Shown: positions 1 through 15,100, counted from the first letter of the stretch. The stretch: DNA of 64,000 nt from Actinernus sp. WN-2022 (GCA_030867875.1 JAOWCC010001634.1:56023352-56087351), one strand, 5' to 3'. Translations and numbers: made by a program. The notes: a model not told the origin generated them from the letters alone.

Positions 1-125
1 TTTATTGTTCATTCATGAGCCCTAAAGTGTGAAAGACATGTATGTTGAATGTGTTTACTGATAATATTGTAATATACTTTTTAATCGCTACTTAATACAC
101 AGTACATGTATGTTAATTATTACAG

Positions 126-181
126 CATACATAAAATGCGGAAAGTATTTCCTGGAAAAGAGAAGACTGTTGCTGTCGATG
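126..181 (+). CDS. ABCA exon: linker into NBD1
   Basis: Follows a TTACAG acceptor and ends at G|GTAAGT. It encodes [18 protein letters not shown], the usual ABCA strand just before NBD1. It ends one base into a codon, completed as Asp by the exon at 6650. The intron is 6.5 kb and holds the Gypsy-type element. Confidence 0.82.
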
Positions 182-3100
182 GTAAGTGTCTTTGGTGAGC
201 AAGACTGTTGCCTGGCAGCTGGATGATGTTATTTTATTAACGTGACTCATGTATAGTACGTGTCATGTGTGCTTCCTTTCAAAACCAAACATAAAAAGTC
301 ATGTAATGGGGGCTGTATGTGTGTGACATGAGCATGCCGAAAAGAGCTGTTTGGTCCTGCTCGATTCTTTTGCTTGTTGTTTTACCATTAATTTGAAAGT
401 GGTCACATGATAAAAAAACATTGATTGAGATTGGTCGAATGGAAAATATTTGGCTCTCAGTAAATTTTTTGGCCATTTGAAGGTGAAAATCAGGGGAAGG
501 CATTAATTTAAGTGAACGGTGAACAAAAAAATGAAAGGTGAACAAAAAATGCCACAAAATTCGTTAAAAACCAACTATCAAAATTCCTGCACAATCTTTG
601 AAGAGCATGTTATTTTATGTTATATATTGTGTAAAATTTCGGCCATCCCTTCATGTAGGACGACACGAATTGCTACCAAATTGTATTCTATTGTATTGTA
701 TTGTGTTGCGTTCTATTGTTGTATTGAATTCTATTGTGTTGTATTCTATTGTATTTTTGGTAAAAATTCGTGTCGTCCTACATAAAGGGATTGCCAAAAT
801 TTCAGATGGATGCATTATATTTGCGTATGCGATTAATTCCAATATGTGAAATTCACCATAGCAACACAACACATTTGTTCAGATAATAATCATATTTTTT
901 GGGTACAATGTATATAGGTTGCCTATGGCTCTATGTACAGCCCTTCTCTTATTCAGTGTACATTACAACATTTAATCTGTACCCTGAAGGTATAATTAAG
1001 GTTTAATTAACAAATAAAGAAGCCTTAGCTATGTTTTATACTATCATAAAACACGATGGACATTTGAGAACATGAGAGAAATGTTAAAGCACAAGCCGAA
1101 GGCACGTGCTTTCAACATTTCTCTCGAGTGTTCTCAAATGACAAGAGTCTTTGATGATAGTATAAAACATGGATTTAAGGCTTCTTTATCTGTTTTATAA
1201 TATAGGTTTACATGCACGGTGAAAGGAAACTGCCAGTTGAAAACAATAAAACACGGCAAACCATGTTATATACTCTGATAAAACATGGCTTTTTAGCCAA
1301 TCAGAGTGCACGTACTATCGTATCTATATTATAATAGTTGATTAACGCTACAACTGAACGGGCCACCATGCTGGCTTAGCTACAATAACAAGGTAGTCTG
1401 GCCTTTACAAAGCTAGAGCCCAGTCCTAAACGGGTACGGTACTACATTCCCCCCTGCTTGGTGATAGTCCAATGTGGGTAGCTTAACATAACACAAGAAA
1501 ACTAAATGTAAGGTAGGATTGTTCTTCAATCAGTAACAGTTCACTGTGTGTTAGTGCTTAGATGAAAGTCTGGGTACTTTTCTTTTAAGTACGTGTCTGC
1601 ATCCATTCTGATCCTCACTCCTTCTGATTCCCTCTCCCCGGAGTTGAGGTAGCTGCAGGTTTGTCGAAGGCTGGACATCCGCAGGGATAGACGCGCTTGC
1701 TTCCTCAGTAGTTGCAGCTGATGAGTGCTTTTCTGGACCCAGACGGGCGGATTCTCCTGCCTTAACACTGGTGGCTCAGTCCCTAGATCAGTTGGCGATC
1801 CTCTGGGGCTAGGCGTCCACGTTTGAGCTTCCTCCGCGGACCTGAATGGGACCTTCTTCAGTGCGCTGTGGTTCTCGTGATCGTGCTGCCGTCCAATCTC
1901 TTTGCCACCACCTGCGTCCCTTTCCTGTACTGCACTTCCAGCGGCTCGATCCTTCTCATGTGCTGGCGTCGCCTTGCTTTGCGCTTCCTGTCTGACCAAT
2001 ACAGAATCTCCTATCTGTATGTCTGAAGTCTTAACATATTTCTTGCTGTCTGCATAGGCTTTCATTTGCATTTTCTTTTCGAGATCCCTTTGGCACAGAT
2101 CCTCAAAGTCGTACTCATGAGGGGCAACTCCAATCGGCAGCCTTGTACGAAACTTGCAGTTGGGGAACATCACATCAGCTGGAATGAGCTTGGTAGTACA
2201 GTGTATAGTACAGTTGTACAGTTGATCTATAGGTACGGAAGAACCAGTATACTTCCTGTTTGAAATTTAGCCCCGTCAACCTGCTTATTTGTTACAGCTT
2301 CTTCAGTATTCTCATGACTGCTCAGCTTCTGCGTTAGCCTGTGGGTTCTTGGGTGCCTTCAACTCATGGAAGAAACCCAGGTACTTGCTAAAGTCGTTAA
2401 ATTCGTGTCCGCTGAATGTAGGCCCATTGTCACTACCTGCCGACACCGGTATTCTGAGTGATGCGAAGGTTTAATAATAATTCCTAATGATAATCATAGA
2501 AATAGTACAATCATTAAATAATTAATTAATTAATGTTTGCTATGTAGCGAATAGTTAAAGACACAAAATCTAGCCTATTTAATTTATTTTTGCCTAACTA
2601 GATGATTTTTTTGCGTTATTACTCGCGCAAATGAAGTTCAGGGGGGTTAAGCCGTTTTGAATTTTTGTTTTCGCTATCATGTCTCCCCCTGAACTTTAAT
2701 GTTAACCAAATTAAGAGGAACCCCTGCAGTTTTCGATGGGTAACATTTTGGTGAAAACCCCATGTCTCTTAGTAGGTGGAAAATAACCATACACCTACAT
2801 ATGATCACTACCAATTATTGCAAGTTGCATGGCACTACCCAAAACGCGCTATGACGTAGCTAGCGTCTAGCACACATGTTGGATTATCGTTAGCGGTATC
2901 TACTAGTAGTAGTAATAATAATAATAATAATAATAACAACAACAATAATAATAATAATGGGATTAATCAGTGGCATATCCACGAGGTGGCTCTTCATCCA
3001 CTGATGGGCCTACGATTTAACGTCCTTATCTGAGAAGACGTGAAGGTCTAACCATTTGCAGCTCGTGAACGAAATTGTTTCACAAAGGTAGCATCTTCTA

Positions 3101-6100
3101 CTCAGTTATCGTAAGACCCTGAGTGTTGGTCCGGCCGGGGTTTGAACCCGCGACCTCCCGCACAACAGACCAGCGCTTAACTACTGAGCTAACCGGGAGG
3201 CGGTTTTGTCTAGCTTAGGTATCACTGCTCTGGCATTCGTGGTGATAAACTCTACTTCGGCCCATCCTGTTTGCACACCATGACTAGCAGAAGGGACACC
3301 AGAAGTCCATGGCAACTTCTCTCCAGGGCTCACTTGGCATGCGTGTCATGCGCAGTGGTTCTCGTTCTTACGTCACTACCTGGCAAGGATGGCAGTGCTC
3401 TACCCGTTCTGTCCAAGTCTGGGAACCATATTCTGGTCCTTAGAATTTCTTTTGTTTTCGTGATGCCGTGGTGGCCCTCGTGTGCCAGCCTGACCACGTT
3501 ATTTCTAAGAACTCTGGGAGTAACTATTCCTGCACCTCGGACTACAGGCCCTCCTACCACCGCCAGCTCTGAACACGGGGTCATAGTGTGGCCCTAGTAC
3601 TTTCCTCTCTTGTACCGTGAGGTACTCTCTTACTATCGCCTTCAAGTCTGTTAGCCCCTGATCTGAGCCCCGGATCTCCTCTAGCAACTCATCCCATGTG
3701 ACTGCCTCTGGTAACGAGGACTGTACTACCGCCATAATGTCCTTCTCGAATACTTCCTCTGTTTCTCGTAGCTCAAACTCGACCTTGTGCTCGCCGCCGT
3801 TGGCATGCCGCATGCCTTGTGGTTCTGGATAGCGGGAATTATAGTCTGCTTCATTAGCTTCGGACCCTGTTGAAGTACGCCATGACTATGTCGCCTGTTA
3901 GCATTGCTTTAACCTGTTTGAACGACCTTTAACGTGCTCTCGATGGTGATGTCACCTGTGCGAATCCTTCCATGAAGTCAGCATTTCACCAGCAAAGAAT
4001 AGGAGTGATCGTACCTCTGTTGCTGATTCCGGAGGTCCAGCTGCCTTTAAAGCCCCGACCATGTCCGGGTCAGGTGATATGCTTTTGCGCATAAACACCA
4101 TGCCAAAGAACTTCACTGCTTGGAGATTGAACCGGCTCTTCTTCAGGCTAAGCGTCAGCGCTAGCCCGTGGTTCCTCCATAGCTGCATTCAATTCAATTC
4201 AATTAATTTTGCTCCAATTTTTGTTATACAATAATTATAAAATATAGACAGAGAACGGAGATAGACTAAGAGTAATATAATAAATAATAAGAAATGTGTG
4301 AGCCTGAGGGCTAAATTAACCGCTGGGTTTTCTAGTTAGCCCCCAGCCATATTTAGTTAAGTGTTTATAACAGGTAGAGAAAAAAAGGAATTTAAGAGTT
4401 AACAAAATGATTTTAGAGAATTAGAGAGAAAATAATGATATATAGAAATTATGAGTGTTGCTCTGACAGTATATAACGTTTCAGTTGTTTTGAAAAGGCG
4501 AATGCACTTAAATCCTTCATGTTAGTCGGGAAGTCTTTCCAAAGATCAATTGCCATAAAAGAGATCATTTGTTTGCCTGTATTTTGTTCTTACTTCTGAT
4601 TTATAGAGGTTTTGTTTGGCTGCGTATCTGGTATTATAGTTATGAACACTGCTGGCATATTTAAACATGTTGTCAAACATGCTTGGTAACAGTCCTTTGT
4701 GCCATATATATAGATACGTAAATTTTAAAGCATGTAAGTGGTAGACGTTATATACTGTAAGAATATCTATTATATTATATAATATCTATACATTGAAGAC
4801 TTCCGCAGCACTATTGACTCCAAAATGCAGTCTCTTGAAACGTTTAAGCCTGCAGTGCGTGTACAAGGTTGTAAGCTTTCTGCTTTCTTTAGCTAGCTCT
4901 AGCTGCATGTAGCCATCGTTCATGTCTAGATGCGAGAAGTACTTGGTCCCATTGAGCCTCGTTTCCAGTGCCCTTAAGGTGGGAATGGTATATCTGGTTC
5001 TCTTTACGTACCTGTTGGCGTCAGTCATATCCACACTTGCTCGGATAGTTTCTCCATCTTTCTTAGGTGTTAAGACCACGTTGCTGCACCATTCCATCGG
5101 CTCGTCTCGTACATCTTCTACAATGTCAAGTTCATGCCATTTGTCTTGTATCTGGTCGAACTTGTCTTTAAGTGGTATAGCTATTCTTCTCTGTTTTTGA
5201 ACTACTCCTTCAGCGCTTGGGTCTACATGTTGTTTCACATTTACCTCTTTCAGCTTCCCAATGCCAGTGAACACATCGTTGTATTCGGTGGTACTCCACG
5301 AGACCCATACTCCACTGCTTGAAGACTTAATACTGCGGTGTCACACTGTCCTCTTACCACATACACAGGCTCTTTTACTTCCTTCCCGCCCCTGCTGAGC
5401 ATTGCTGTGAAACGCCTAGTAAGGGCAGTGCTGGGCCTTTCCCTTCACCAGAGAAGCTTCGTATTATTGTCTTGGTAGGCTCAAGGTGACTGCTTTCTTT
5501 TAGTTTTGCAAAGAACTGTAACATCGGCCTGCATGTCCAGATGAAGGCTGGTGGGCGTACCGTTAATTTTGATAGATACGGTTGGATTGCACGAGGAGCC
5601 TCTTTTCACCTGGTATAGATATACGTTCTTCGGCAACTCCTCCCCCTGTTTCACATAGTTTGCCATTGCCTCTAGTTCTGACTCTAAAGCTCTGGCTTGT
5701 CGCTGTTTTTGCCGTTTCTTGCGGTATCACCCACTCTAGCATAGTGAGTCATACCTCTACATTTGAGGCACCCTCTTCCCGTAGCAGGACATGGACTTAC
5801 TCTGGGGTGTGCCCCGCTTCCACACCTGGCGCAAGTCGACCTGGTGGGAGGGCGGTCAGCATCTTGGTTCTGGTCGTTACTTCTCATACTGTATCTTCCT
5901 GGCAAGCTAATTCTGTTCACTTCTAGTTCTTGTTTTGTGTGCTTGCCGTCGCATGTCTTGTCCTTGCCACATATCATCATCTGGCTTCCATCCTTAGCTA
6001 TTTGAAACGCCTTTGCTGTCTCTCGCACTGACTTCAGGTCTCCAGTTTTTCTTATTAATTCGTTGCGAAGCTCGCTGTCTCCCGTCTTGACCACAGTCAT

Positions 6101-9100
6101 CATGCATCATGATAATCGCGTTGTCTAGTGTGTTGGAAAAGTCCCAATGGAGCCGCCGACTAACAAGAGAAGATCAAGCTTACCAGTGGTGCTGACTGCC
6201 ATCCATCGAGTGGTTCTTTCAAACCGAGCTCTCCATAATTGCCCTGCCTTCTCTCACTGCCCCGGCTCTCCACTTTTTTTTATTTAGAGTTCCGCCACTT
6301 GCTCTGACAGCTGTCAGAACTCCTGACTTCCCTTTCTGGCTGTCTTCCGCTTCGTCGCCCTTTTTTTTTACCTCGTCGCCAATTTAATAGTTGATAAACG
6401 CTACAACTGAATGGGCTGCCATGTTGGCTGCTACCATAACAAGGTAACCTGGCCTAAACAATCCTAGCATACAACGCGCGCATAGCCCAGTCCTAAACTG
6501 GTACGATACTACATATGGTAACCTTAACACATGTTACCATACGATATTTATAGCATGATAATGGCAAAACCTTATAATGTTTCTAGAAATGCAGGTTACA
6601 GGTGTTGTTGTTGTTGTGGGTAACTAATTAACCCTGATTATCTTGGCAGACTTTAGCATGGATATCTATGAGGGTCAGGTAACAGCACTACTTGGCCACA
6701 ATGGTGCTGGTAAGACAACACTGATAGCCACCTTAACTGGCATGCTCACACCCACCAGTGGGACAGCACTTTTTTATGGAAAGGATATCACCAAATTTGA
6801 AGAGATGATGAGTATTCGAAAGACCATAGGTAATTGCTGGCAGAGTAATTTTTTGTATTTTTATAGTAAGGGTGAGGTTCCGTCAAATATCAATAGCCGT
6901 CAAATATCAATATTAGTTGCAGATCCTAATGTATATATGACTTGATGTGTTGATCTGCAGGAGTCTGCCCTCAGCAGGACGTATTGTTTGATTACCTTAC
7001 TGTACTGGAGCACCTTCAGTTCTACTCTGGACTAAAAGGTGTAGCAATTGACGAGACAGTGGCGATGGTGAATTCAGTTGTCAAGGACATTGGGCTTGAA
7101 GAAAAGAAAGATGACATAGCTAAGAACTTGAGTGGAGGCCAGAAAAGAAAGCTGTGTGTTGGGATTGCCCTCATTGGCAACCCTAAGGTACAGTAGCCAA
7201 GGTTCATCCATCTTAATTAGAAACTAATGTCAATACCACCTGGCTAAAGTGGAAATAACTATTTTTGGATAAATGTGATGAACACGCACCATCTCGATGC
7301 AAAGACAATGATGAGAGGGTTGAAATGCCCATGGCTCACAGGTGAAACTAAAAAGCTTATGAATCGGAGGGACTCTTTCTTAAGAAAGGCGAGAAGGACC
7401 GGGGCTGAGGTAGACTGGAGTGCCTATCAACGACTCCAAAATCAAGTCTCTAACAGAATCAAGTATGAGAAACGTCAATATCAGAGAAATGAGATACAGG
7501 ATAATCTTGACAGCTCAAAAGCGTTTTGGAAAACAATTAAAATGTTTTTCAAATTAAAAAAATTAAAGCTAAATCATCAATGCTGGAAACCATCAAAACT
7601 GAAGAGGGACAAACGATTACTGATAAGCTGACTATCGCAGTAAAGTTTAATTACTTCTTTACTACAGCTCATTCTAGTTTAGTAAAAACTATCCAGCCGT
7701 CAAGCACATACATGTTTACAGATCAACACTTTGTGCTGTCTCCGATAACAGAGGGCTTTGTCTTCAAACAGCTGAAAGATTTAAAAGTGAAGAAAGCTAC
7801 GGGTTTGGATAGGATTCCTGCACGTCTTCTGAAAGACAGTGATGCCATTACAAACCGGACCATCGCGTTTCTTGTCAAGCTTTCTCTAAAGATGAGTGTC
7901 CTGCCAGACGAATGGAAGGAAGAGAGAGTTGTGCCCCTGTATAAATCAGGTGGTCACGAAAATATGGAAAACTACCGTCCAATTTCGATCCTGCCAGTAA
8001 TTTCTAAAATTGCTAAAAAAGCTGTGAACGTTCAACTTCAGCAGCACCTGCAGGAATATAACTTGCTAAACCTGGTCCAATCAGGTTTTAGACGGCATCA
8101 CTCTACACAGACTGCTGTAATATTCCTTAGCTTTGTGATATGATATATTGACTTGAAAAAGGCTTTCGATACCGTTCCACGTGATGCCCTTATTCGTAAG
8201 CTAAGAAGATTTTACGTTCTGGAGAACTCGCTAACCTGGTTTGAGAGCTATTTGTCAAACAGAACCCAGGTTGTCAGTATTGCAAACCAACTATCAAGTC
8301 CCATGCTGGTTATTAGTGGAGTACCACAGGAAGCATTCTGGGTCCAGTGCCCATTATTTTGTACATTAATGAACTGCAATCATGCATTCAATTTTCTAGT
8401 GTAATTATGTATGCAGATGATACTGTAATCTTCTATTCATCATCACAGAGGTAGAGCTTAAACTAAATTGGGAACTAGTCAATTTATCCCATTGGCTTCA
8501 GTTAATCATAACATCCTTTATTACAATGGACAGTCTCATGATAATAATTTAATAACTAATGATGATGATGACGATGCTGATGTTGATGATGGAAAAGAAT
8601 GTTATCATAATCGTGAATTGAAGTCCGGGTTAAAATTATAATAAGAATCAGTATCAAACTCATTAATAATTCATGAAGCAAAAACAAAGGAAATGAATGT
8701 TTAATGAGTGTTTATAAATGTGATGAAAATACGCTCTCGTTTACATAAACTTCAACTTCGATTTTCTCGGCCAAAATAAGTTGTATAACCAAAATAACTG
8801 AAAACATGACTCTCTACATCTAGAAGTTTGATAGAAGTCAGATACAGAATGAGTGGCACGGCTACTTGTCCTGTATCTATTATTTAAAAGTTAACAATAA
8901 TTATTATCTTTTTTTTTTCAGGTACTTTTCCTAGATGAACCAACCAGTGGAATGGACCCCTACTCTCGTCGCAGTATGTGGGCATTGTTACAACGATGTG
9001 CTAAGGACCGAGTGGTCCTTCTCACTACCCATTTCATGGATGAAGCTGATGTTTTAGCAGGTAAGTAACTAGCTAGTGTATGTTATATAGATCTAGATAA

Positions 9101-12100
9101 TCAGAGTCAGTGATACTTTCAAACCTGTTGATTCAGTTCCTTAAAAGTTATATTATTGATGATTATATTATTTGCTGTAAAGACCTTTTCACACGTATCA
9201 GGAGTGTCCTCTCACATTCACAGATTATAAAGCCATCATGTCCAAGGGAAAGCTTCGATGTGCTGGTACATCGCTGTTCCTTAAAAATCGCTTTGGAATT
9301 GGTTACCATCTCAAGTAAGTCTTCAGTGAAAAGCCCCCGGCCCTTCTAAACTGAGCATGCATGTAGCATGCATGTAGCATGCATGTAGCATGCATGTAGC
9401 ATGCATGTAGCATGCATGTAGCATGCATGTAGCATGCATGTAGCATGCATGAAGTGCATGTAGCATGCATGTACGTCATGCATGCATTCAAAATTGGCAC
9501 AAATGCGTTCATGCACTTCATGCATGCTGCAATCATTAAATTCGTGCATGCACGTCATGCCTGTAGCATGCATGCACAATTGTTACAAATGCATGCATGC
9601 AGAGTAGTCAAGTTGGTAGGAAAGCAAATTTCCATGCATACCGCATGCAGGCATTTTTAAGGAATAAAGCAGAAGATCTATACGATGTATATGCAAACAG
9701 ATTATTAATCATACACTCTGTGTTTCTCAGATCCAGACAGATCTAGATCATATCTTCATTAAATTGCTGTCAAATATAAAATAAAATACCACAAGTCTAA
9801 ACAAGTGCTGATTATAGCAATGTACAATACAGTGTATGTAAGGGATTGTCTTTTCTTTCTACAGCATGGCAGAGTGTTTCAAAAACGTAGAAAATATTAT
9901 GCAGTAAACCAAATTATCAATAGTTCTTTTCATGGGGAACACACAAAGAAGGAAAATAAAATGTTGAACTCACAATAAGAAACATAACTTTATTATAACA
10001 TTTGGTAAATGAACTTTTTACAACATGAAGAAAACAGCTAGAATGCTACCTCGTTTGTAGTGCACTTGTTCGTATTATAGAGTGCTAAGTAGGCTGCACA
10101 GAGTTGGTGTACATTTGCGTTACAGCAATGGAACGAAAGTAAAGGGAGCCTTTCGCGCTCTCAAGTGCGCAGAAGGCTCCATTCAATGGCGTATTTGAAG
10201 AGGGGTGCGTTACTGCGCGTTTTAAGGCGCCTTTTAGGGCGCGTAATCGCGTGTTTTAGGGCGCGATTGACTTTGCCGTGATGAAAATGAGTTTGCCGTG
10301 ACTGAATTGATTTTGCCGTGATGAGAATGATTTTGCCGTGACTGAATTGATTTTGCCATAATTCAATTTGATTTTGCCGTGAGCAGATTGCTGATGACAT
10401 GTACGGCCCCCAGCGCGATTTCCTTTCAAAACAATTACAAGTCACGTGTATGAGCCGGCAGTAGTATAGGGCGCATGGAATTAGCCGTTTTTTTGCGGCG
10501 TTATGTTAATTGTTGCGGCGTTATGTTAATTTTTGGTGAGCTCTCATTAATTCAATGACGTCACGGTTCTATTGTCTTAGACTCATGAATAAAGTGCGGT
10601 GGTTTCTCATTATCTATTGTCTTTCCGCATGAATAAAGTGCGGCGCGCTCATGAATAAAGTGGTGCGCTCATGAATAAAATGGAATCTCATTAAATGAAG
10701 TGGTTTCTCATTATCTAGGAATACAGACGTCACAATCCTATTATCCATTGAATTTGAGGAGGAATAGATAATTAGTGAGGAGGGAATTGAGGAGGAATAC
10801 AGCGCAGTATATTTATAAACCTTTACAGTAAATCCACTGTGACTCAAAAGAGCAACTTTGCTATTGTCCTTAGGGATTAGCGATAACTGAAGGGCCATCA
10901 GTACAGTTTGATAGAAACAATAGTCCTATTGTTTTGAGGAAAACTCGAGATGCAAATTCTTCTCTAAAACCGAACTATAATTACCATACGAATATAAACA
11001 AACCACCAGATAAATTAAACAAAGTTTATTCAATTTCAAAAACACCAATTTACAGTTCGTTTTCCTTATAGCCGCGGAGTTGATAACTTTCTTATTTCTC
11101 AGTTCTTGGGTTGATATAATGTACCGTGTTACAAGATTACACTGATTTATGTTTCGGGAGTATAATGTCAGACCCTTAAAAGTTTCCAACTTTATAGAAA
11201 ACAAATTGGCGTGGTCATTAAGTTTAACAAATGTCGATTAGCTGATTCAGCTAAGGTCTCAGTTAGACCAACATTATAAGCAGGATTCCTAACCAACATA
11301 TTTTCCATTATCAACAACTGGATTTACATTCCTCAACAAAAACTTTCTTTTTTGAAGTTTCGCTTCTTATAAATATGGTTTACGTTCTTGAGTTGATAAC
11401 CTATGGACTTGTGCCAAGTGGTTGGATAATTTAACAAGATACTTTGATCCACAATTAGGTACAGGGCAGTTTTTCAAAGTCCGATTTTTCATGTTCACCC
11501 GTTGAAAGTTAGTATCAAATAGCATAAATCTACTTGATCGTCCCTTTTATCTCCTTTCATCCCTTTTGTCGCCTTTCGTCCCTCTTTTTTCCGTTTTGAA
11601 ATTTTAAAAAAGGATAAAAAAAGAAAAAAAGCGGGACAAGAGGCGACAAAAGGGTGAAAGCGATGAACGGAGATAACTCTATCCGAACGTGAACACATGT
11701 CTTGTCAGTAAACCCTTTCGTCCCTTTTGTCGCCTCTTGTCCCTCTTTTTTCCGTTTTGAAATAAAAAAAAGGGAGAAAAAAAGAAAAAAAGCGGGACAA
11801 GAGGCGACAAAAGGGATGAACGGAGATAACTCTATCCGAATGTGAACACGTCTCTTGTCAGTAGGCCCTTTCATCCCTTTTGTCGCCTTTCGTCCCTCTT
11901 TTTTTCCGTTTTGAAATTAAAAAAAAAAAGAGATAAAAAAAGGAAAAAGCGGGACAAGAGGCGACAAAAGGGATGAACGGAGATAACTCTATCCGAATGT
12001 GAACACGTCTCTTGTCAGTAGGCCCTTTCATCCCTTTTGTCGCCTTTCGTCCCTCTTTTTTTCCGTTTTGAAATAAAAAAAGGGATAAAAAAAGAAAAAA

Positions 12101-15100
12101 GCGGGACAAGAGGCGATGAAAGGGATGAACGGAGATAACTATATCCGAATGTGAACACATCTCTTGTCAGTAGGCCCTTTCATCCCTTTTGTCGCCTTTC
12201 GTCCCTCTTTTTTCCGTTTTGAAATTTTAAAAAAGGATAAAAAAAGAAAAAAAGCGGGACAAGAGGCGACAAAAGGGTGAAAGCGATGAACGGAGATAAC
12301 TCTATCCGAACGTGAACACATGTCTTGTCAGTAAACCCTTTCGTCCCTTTTGTCGCCTCTTGTCCCTCTTTTTTCCGTTTTGAAATAAAAAAAAGGGAGA
12401 AAAAAAGAAAAAAAGCGGGACAAGAGGCGACAAAAGGGATGAACGGAGATAACTCTATCCGAATGTGAACACGTCTCTTGTCAGTAGGCCCTTTCATCCC
12501 TTTTGTCGCCTTTCGTCCCTCTTTTTTTCCGTTTTGAAATTAAAAAAAAAAAGAGATAAAAAAAGGAAAAAGCGGGACAAGAGGCGACAAAAGGGATGAA
12601 CGGAGATAACTCTATCCGAATGTGAACACGTCTCTTGTCAGTAGGCCCTTTCATCCCTTTTGTCGCCTTTCGTCCCTCTTTTTTTCCGTTTTGAAATAAA
12701 AAAAGGGATAAAAAAAGAAAAAAGCGGGACAAGAGGCGATGAAAGGGATGAACGGAGATAACTATATCCGAATGTGAACACATCTCTTGTCAGTAGGCCC
12801 TTTCATCCCTTTTGTCGCCTTTCGTCCCTCTTTTTTCCGTTTTGAAATAAAAAAAGAGGGATAAAACGAAAAAAATGCGGGACAAAAGGCGACAAAAGGG
12901 ACGAAAGGGCCTACTGACAAGAGACGTGTTCACATTCGGATATAGTTATCTCCGTTCATCTCTTTCATCCCTTTTGTCGCCTTTTGTCCCGCTTTTTTAT
13001 TTTTTATGCCTCTTTTTTTATTTCAAAACGAAAAAAAGAGGGACGAAAGGCGACAAAAGGGATGAAAGGGCCTACTGACAAGAGACGTGTTCACATTCGG
13101 ATAGAGTTATCTCCGTTCATCCCTTTTGTCGCCTCTTGTCCCGCTTTTTTCTTTTTTTATCCCTTTTTTAATTTCAAAACGGGAAAAAGAGGGACAAGAG
13201 GCGACAAAAGAGACGAAAGGGTTTAGATGTGTTCACCTTCGGATAGAGTTATCTCCGTTCATCCCTTTCACCCTTTTGTCGCCTCTTGTCCCGCTTTTTT
13301 CTTTTTTTCTCCCTTTTTTTATTATTTCAAAACGGAAAAAAGAGGGACGAAAGGCGACAAAAGGGATGAAAGGAGATAAAAGGGACGATCAAGTAGATTT
13401 GTGCTATTTGATACTAACTTTCAACGAGTGAACATGAAAAATCGGACTTTGAAAAACTGCCCTGTACCTAATTGTGGATCAAAGTATCTTGTTAAATTAT
13501 CCAACCACTTGGCACAAGTCCATAGGTTATCAACTCAAGAACGTAAACCATATTTATAAGAAGCGAAACTTCAAAAAAGAAAGTTTTTGTTGAGGAATGT
13601 AAATCCAGTTGTTGATAATGGAAAATATGTTGGTTAGGAATCCTGCTTATAATGTTGGTCTAACTGAGAGACCTTAGCTAAATCAGCTAATCGACATTTG
13701 TTAAACTTAATGACCACGCCAATTTGTTTTCTATAAAGTTGGAAACTTTTAAAGTGCCACTACGACGAAAATTTACCATTTCGATTTGCCACTTTTTCAG
13801 TGTCTATAGGTCAATCAGTATTAGAAATATCCTAAATAGTAAAAAATATTCCCAAATGGGCATCTTAAACCACAAATTTTAGGAGAGTTTACCGGTAAAA
13901 TCCTGTCCGCCATTGCTGGAAGCCGTGCCCTTTGTTCAGCTTTAAACAAAGGTTTATTCACCGGAAGTGATGTCATACACTTAACACGACAACCTCGTGG
14001 CGCGAAATAGCGTGCATAAAAAAGTAGCCAACCTCGCAAAGATAAATATAACTTTCTTCTTATGTACGTGAAGACGTTTTTAGTAGAAATATGCCTCCAG
14101 GCGTTGTGTTCTGCAGGCGAGCGTTAAGTGTATGACATCATTTCCGGTGAATAAACCTTTGTTTAAAGCTGAACAAAGGGCACGGCTTCCAGTAATGGCG
14201 GACGTGTAGATTCAATATTCGGAGCTAAAAAAATAAGACTTCCTGTCGTTGTATCGAAAAACAATTTGAACTGGTAATAATATATGAACTCTACTTTATG
14301 AATATGCAAAAACATTGATATGTCAAAATTTGATCGTAGGGGCACTTTAAGGGTCTGACATTATACTCCCGAAACATAAATCAGTGTAATCTTGTAACAC
14401 GGTACATTATATCAACCCAAGAACTGAGAAATAAGAAAGTTATCAACTCCGCGGCTATAAGGAAAACGAACTGTAAATTGGTGTTTTTTGAGATTGAATA
14501 AACTTTGTTTAATTTATCTGGTGGTTTGTTTATATTCGTATGGTAATTATAGTTCAGTTTTAGAGAAGAATTTGCATCTCAAGAGTTTTCCTCAAAACAA
14601 TAGGACTATTGTTTCTATCAAACTGTACTGATGGCCCTTCAGTTATCGCTAATCCCTAAGGACAATAACAAAGTTGCTCTTATGAGTCACAGTAGATTTA
14701 CTGTAAAGGTTTATAAATATTCTGATGTCAGAATTACGTTACGAATGATAGTGAAGGTAATAGCTGTAAGAAAATAATAAAGACATTTTAGGAGTTCTGT
14801 AGGTTCAAAATTTGTGAATGATATCAAAAATATCGTTGGGTTAATATAGAGCAGATTACCGAAACAACAGTGTATTGTTGTTCATACCAAAAACTTGCCC
14901 AAACCTGTTCAACCAAACACAAGTGAACTTTATTGATTTAAAAGTTAAAGTAATTACAAAGTCAATCGTCTTTTCTAAAAATCTGTTCAGAAAACGCATT
15001 ACAAAGTGAATCTATCTGCATAAGTTCTTCGTATTTTCTAAAAAATTGTTCTGGAACAGACACAGAATATCTTGAGGCAAAGCCGTGTTGTTCATTGTCA

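Larger units (their letters stand above)
1332..6513 (-). mobile_element. Decayed Ty3/Gypsy-type LTR retrotransposon with nested insertions
   Basis: Direct repeats at 1332-1446 and 6385-6513 act as short LTRs, starting TGTAGTA on the minus strand. Just inside the 5' LTR is a primer-binding site TGGCGACGAGG, which from memory matches the 3' end of tRNA-Ser(GCT). Just inside the 3' LTR is a polypurine tract GCAGGGGGGAA. Broken minus-strand frames give, in order, gag zinc knuckles, protease, reverse transcriptase and integrase. Many frames are interrupted, so it is inactive. A LINE tail (about 4189-4790) and a SINE (2905-3203) are inserted in it. It sits in the 6.5-kb ABCA intron, antisense to the gene. 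No clear target-site duplication was found. Confidence 0.85.

Noticed and set aside
11495..13431. Many 60-105-codon frames with similar proteins
   Set aside because: They are repeat translations of the foldback core array in several frames and both strands.
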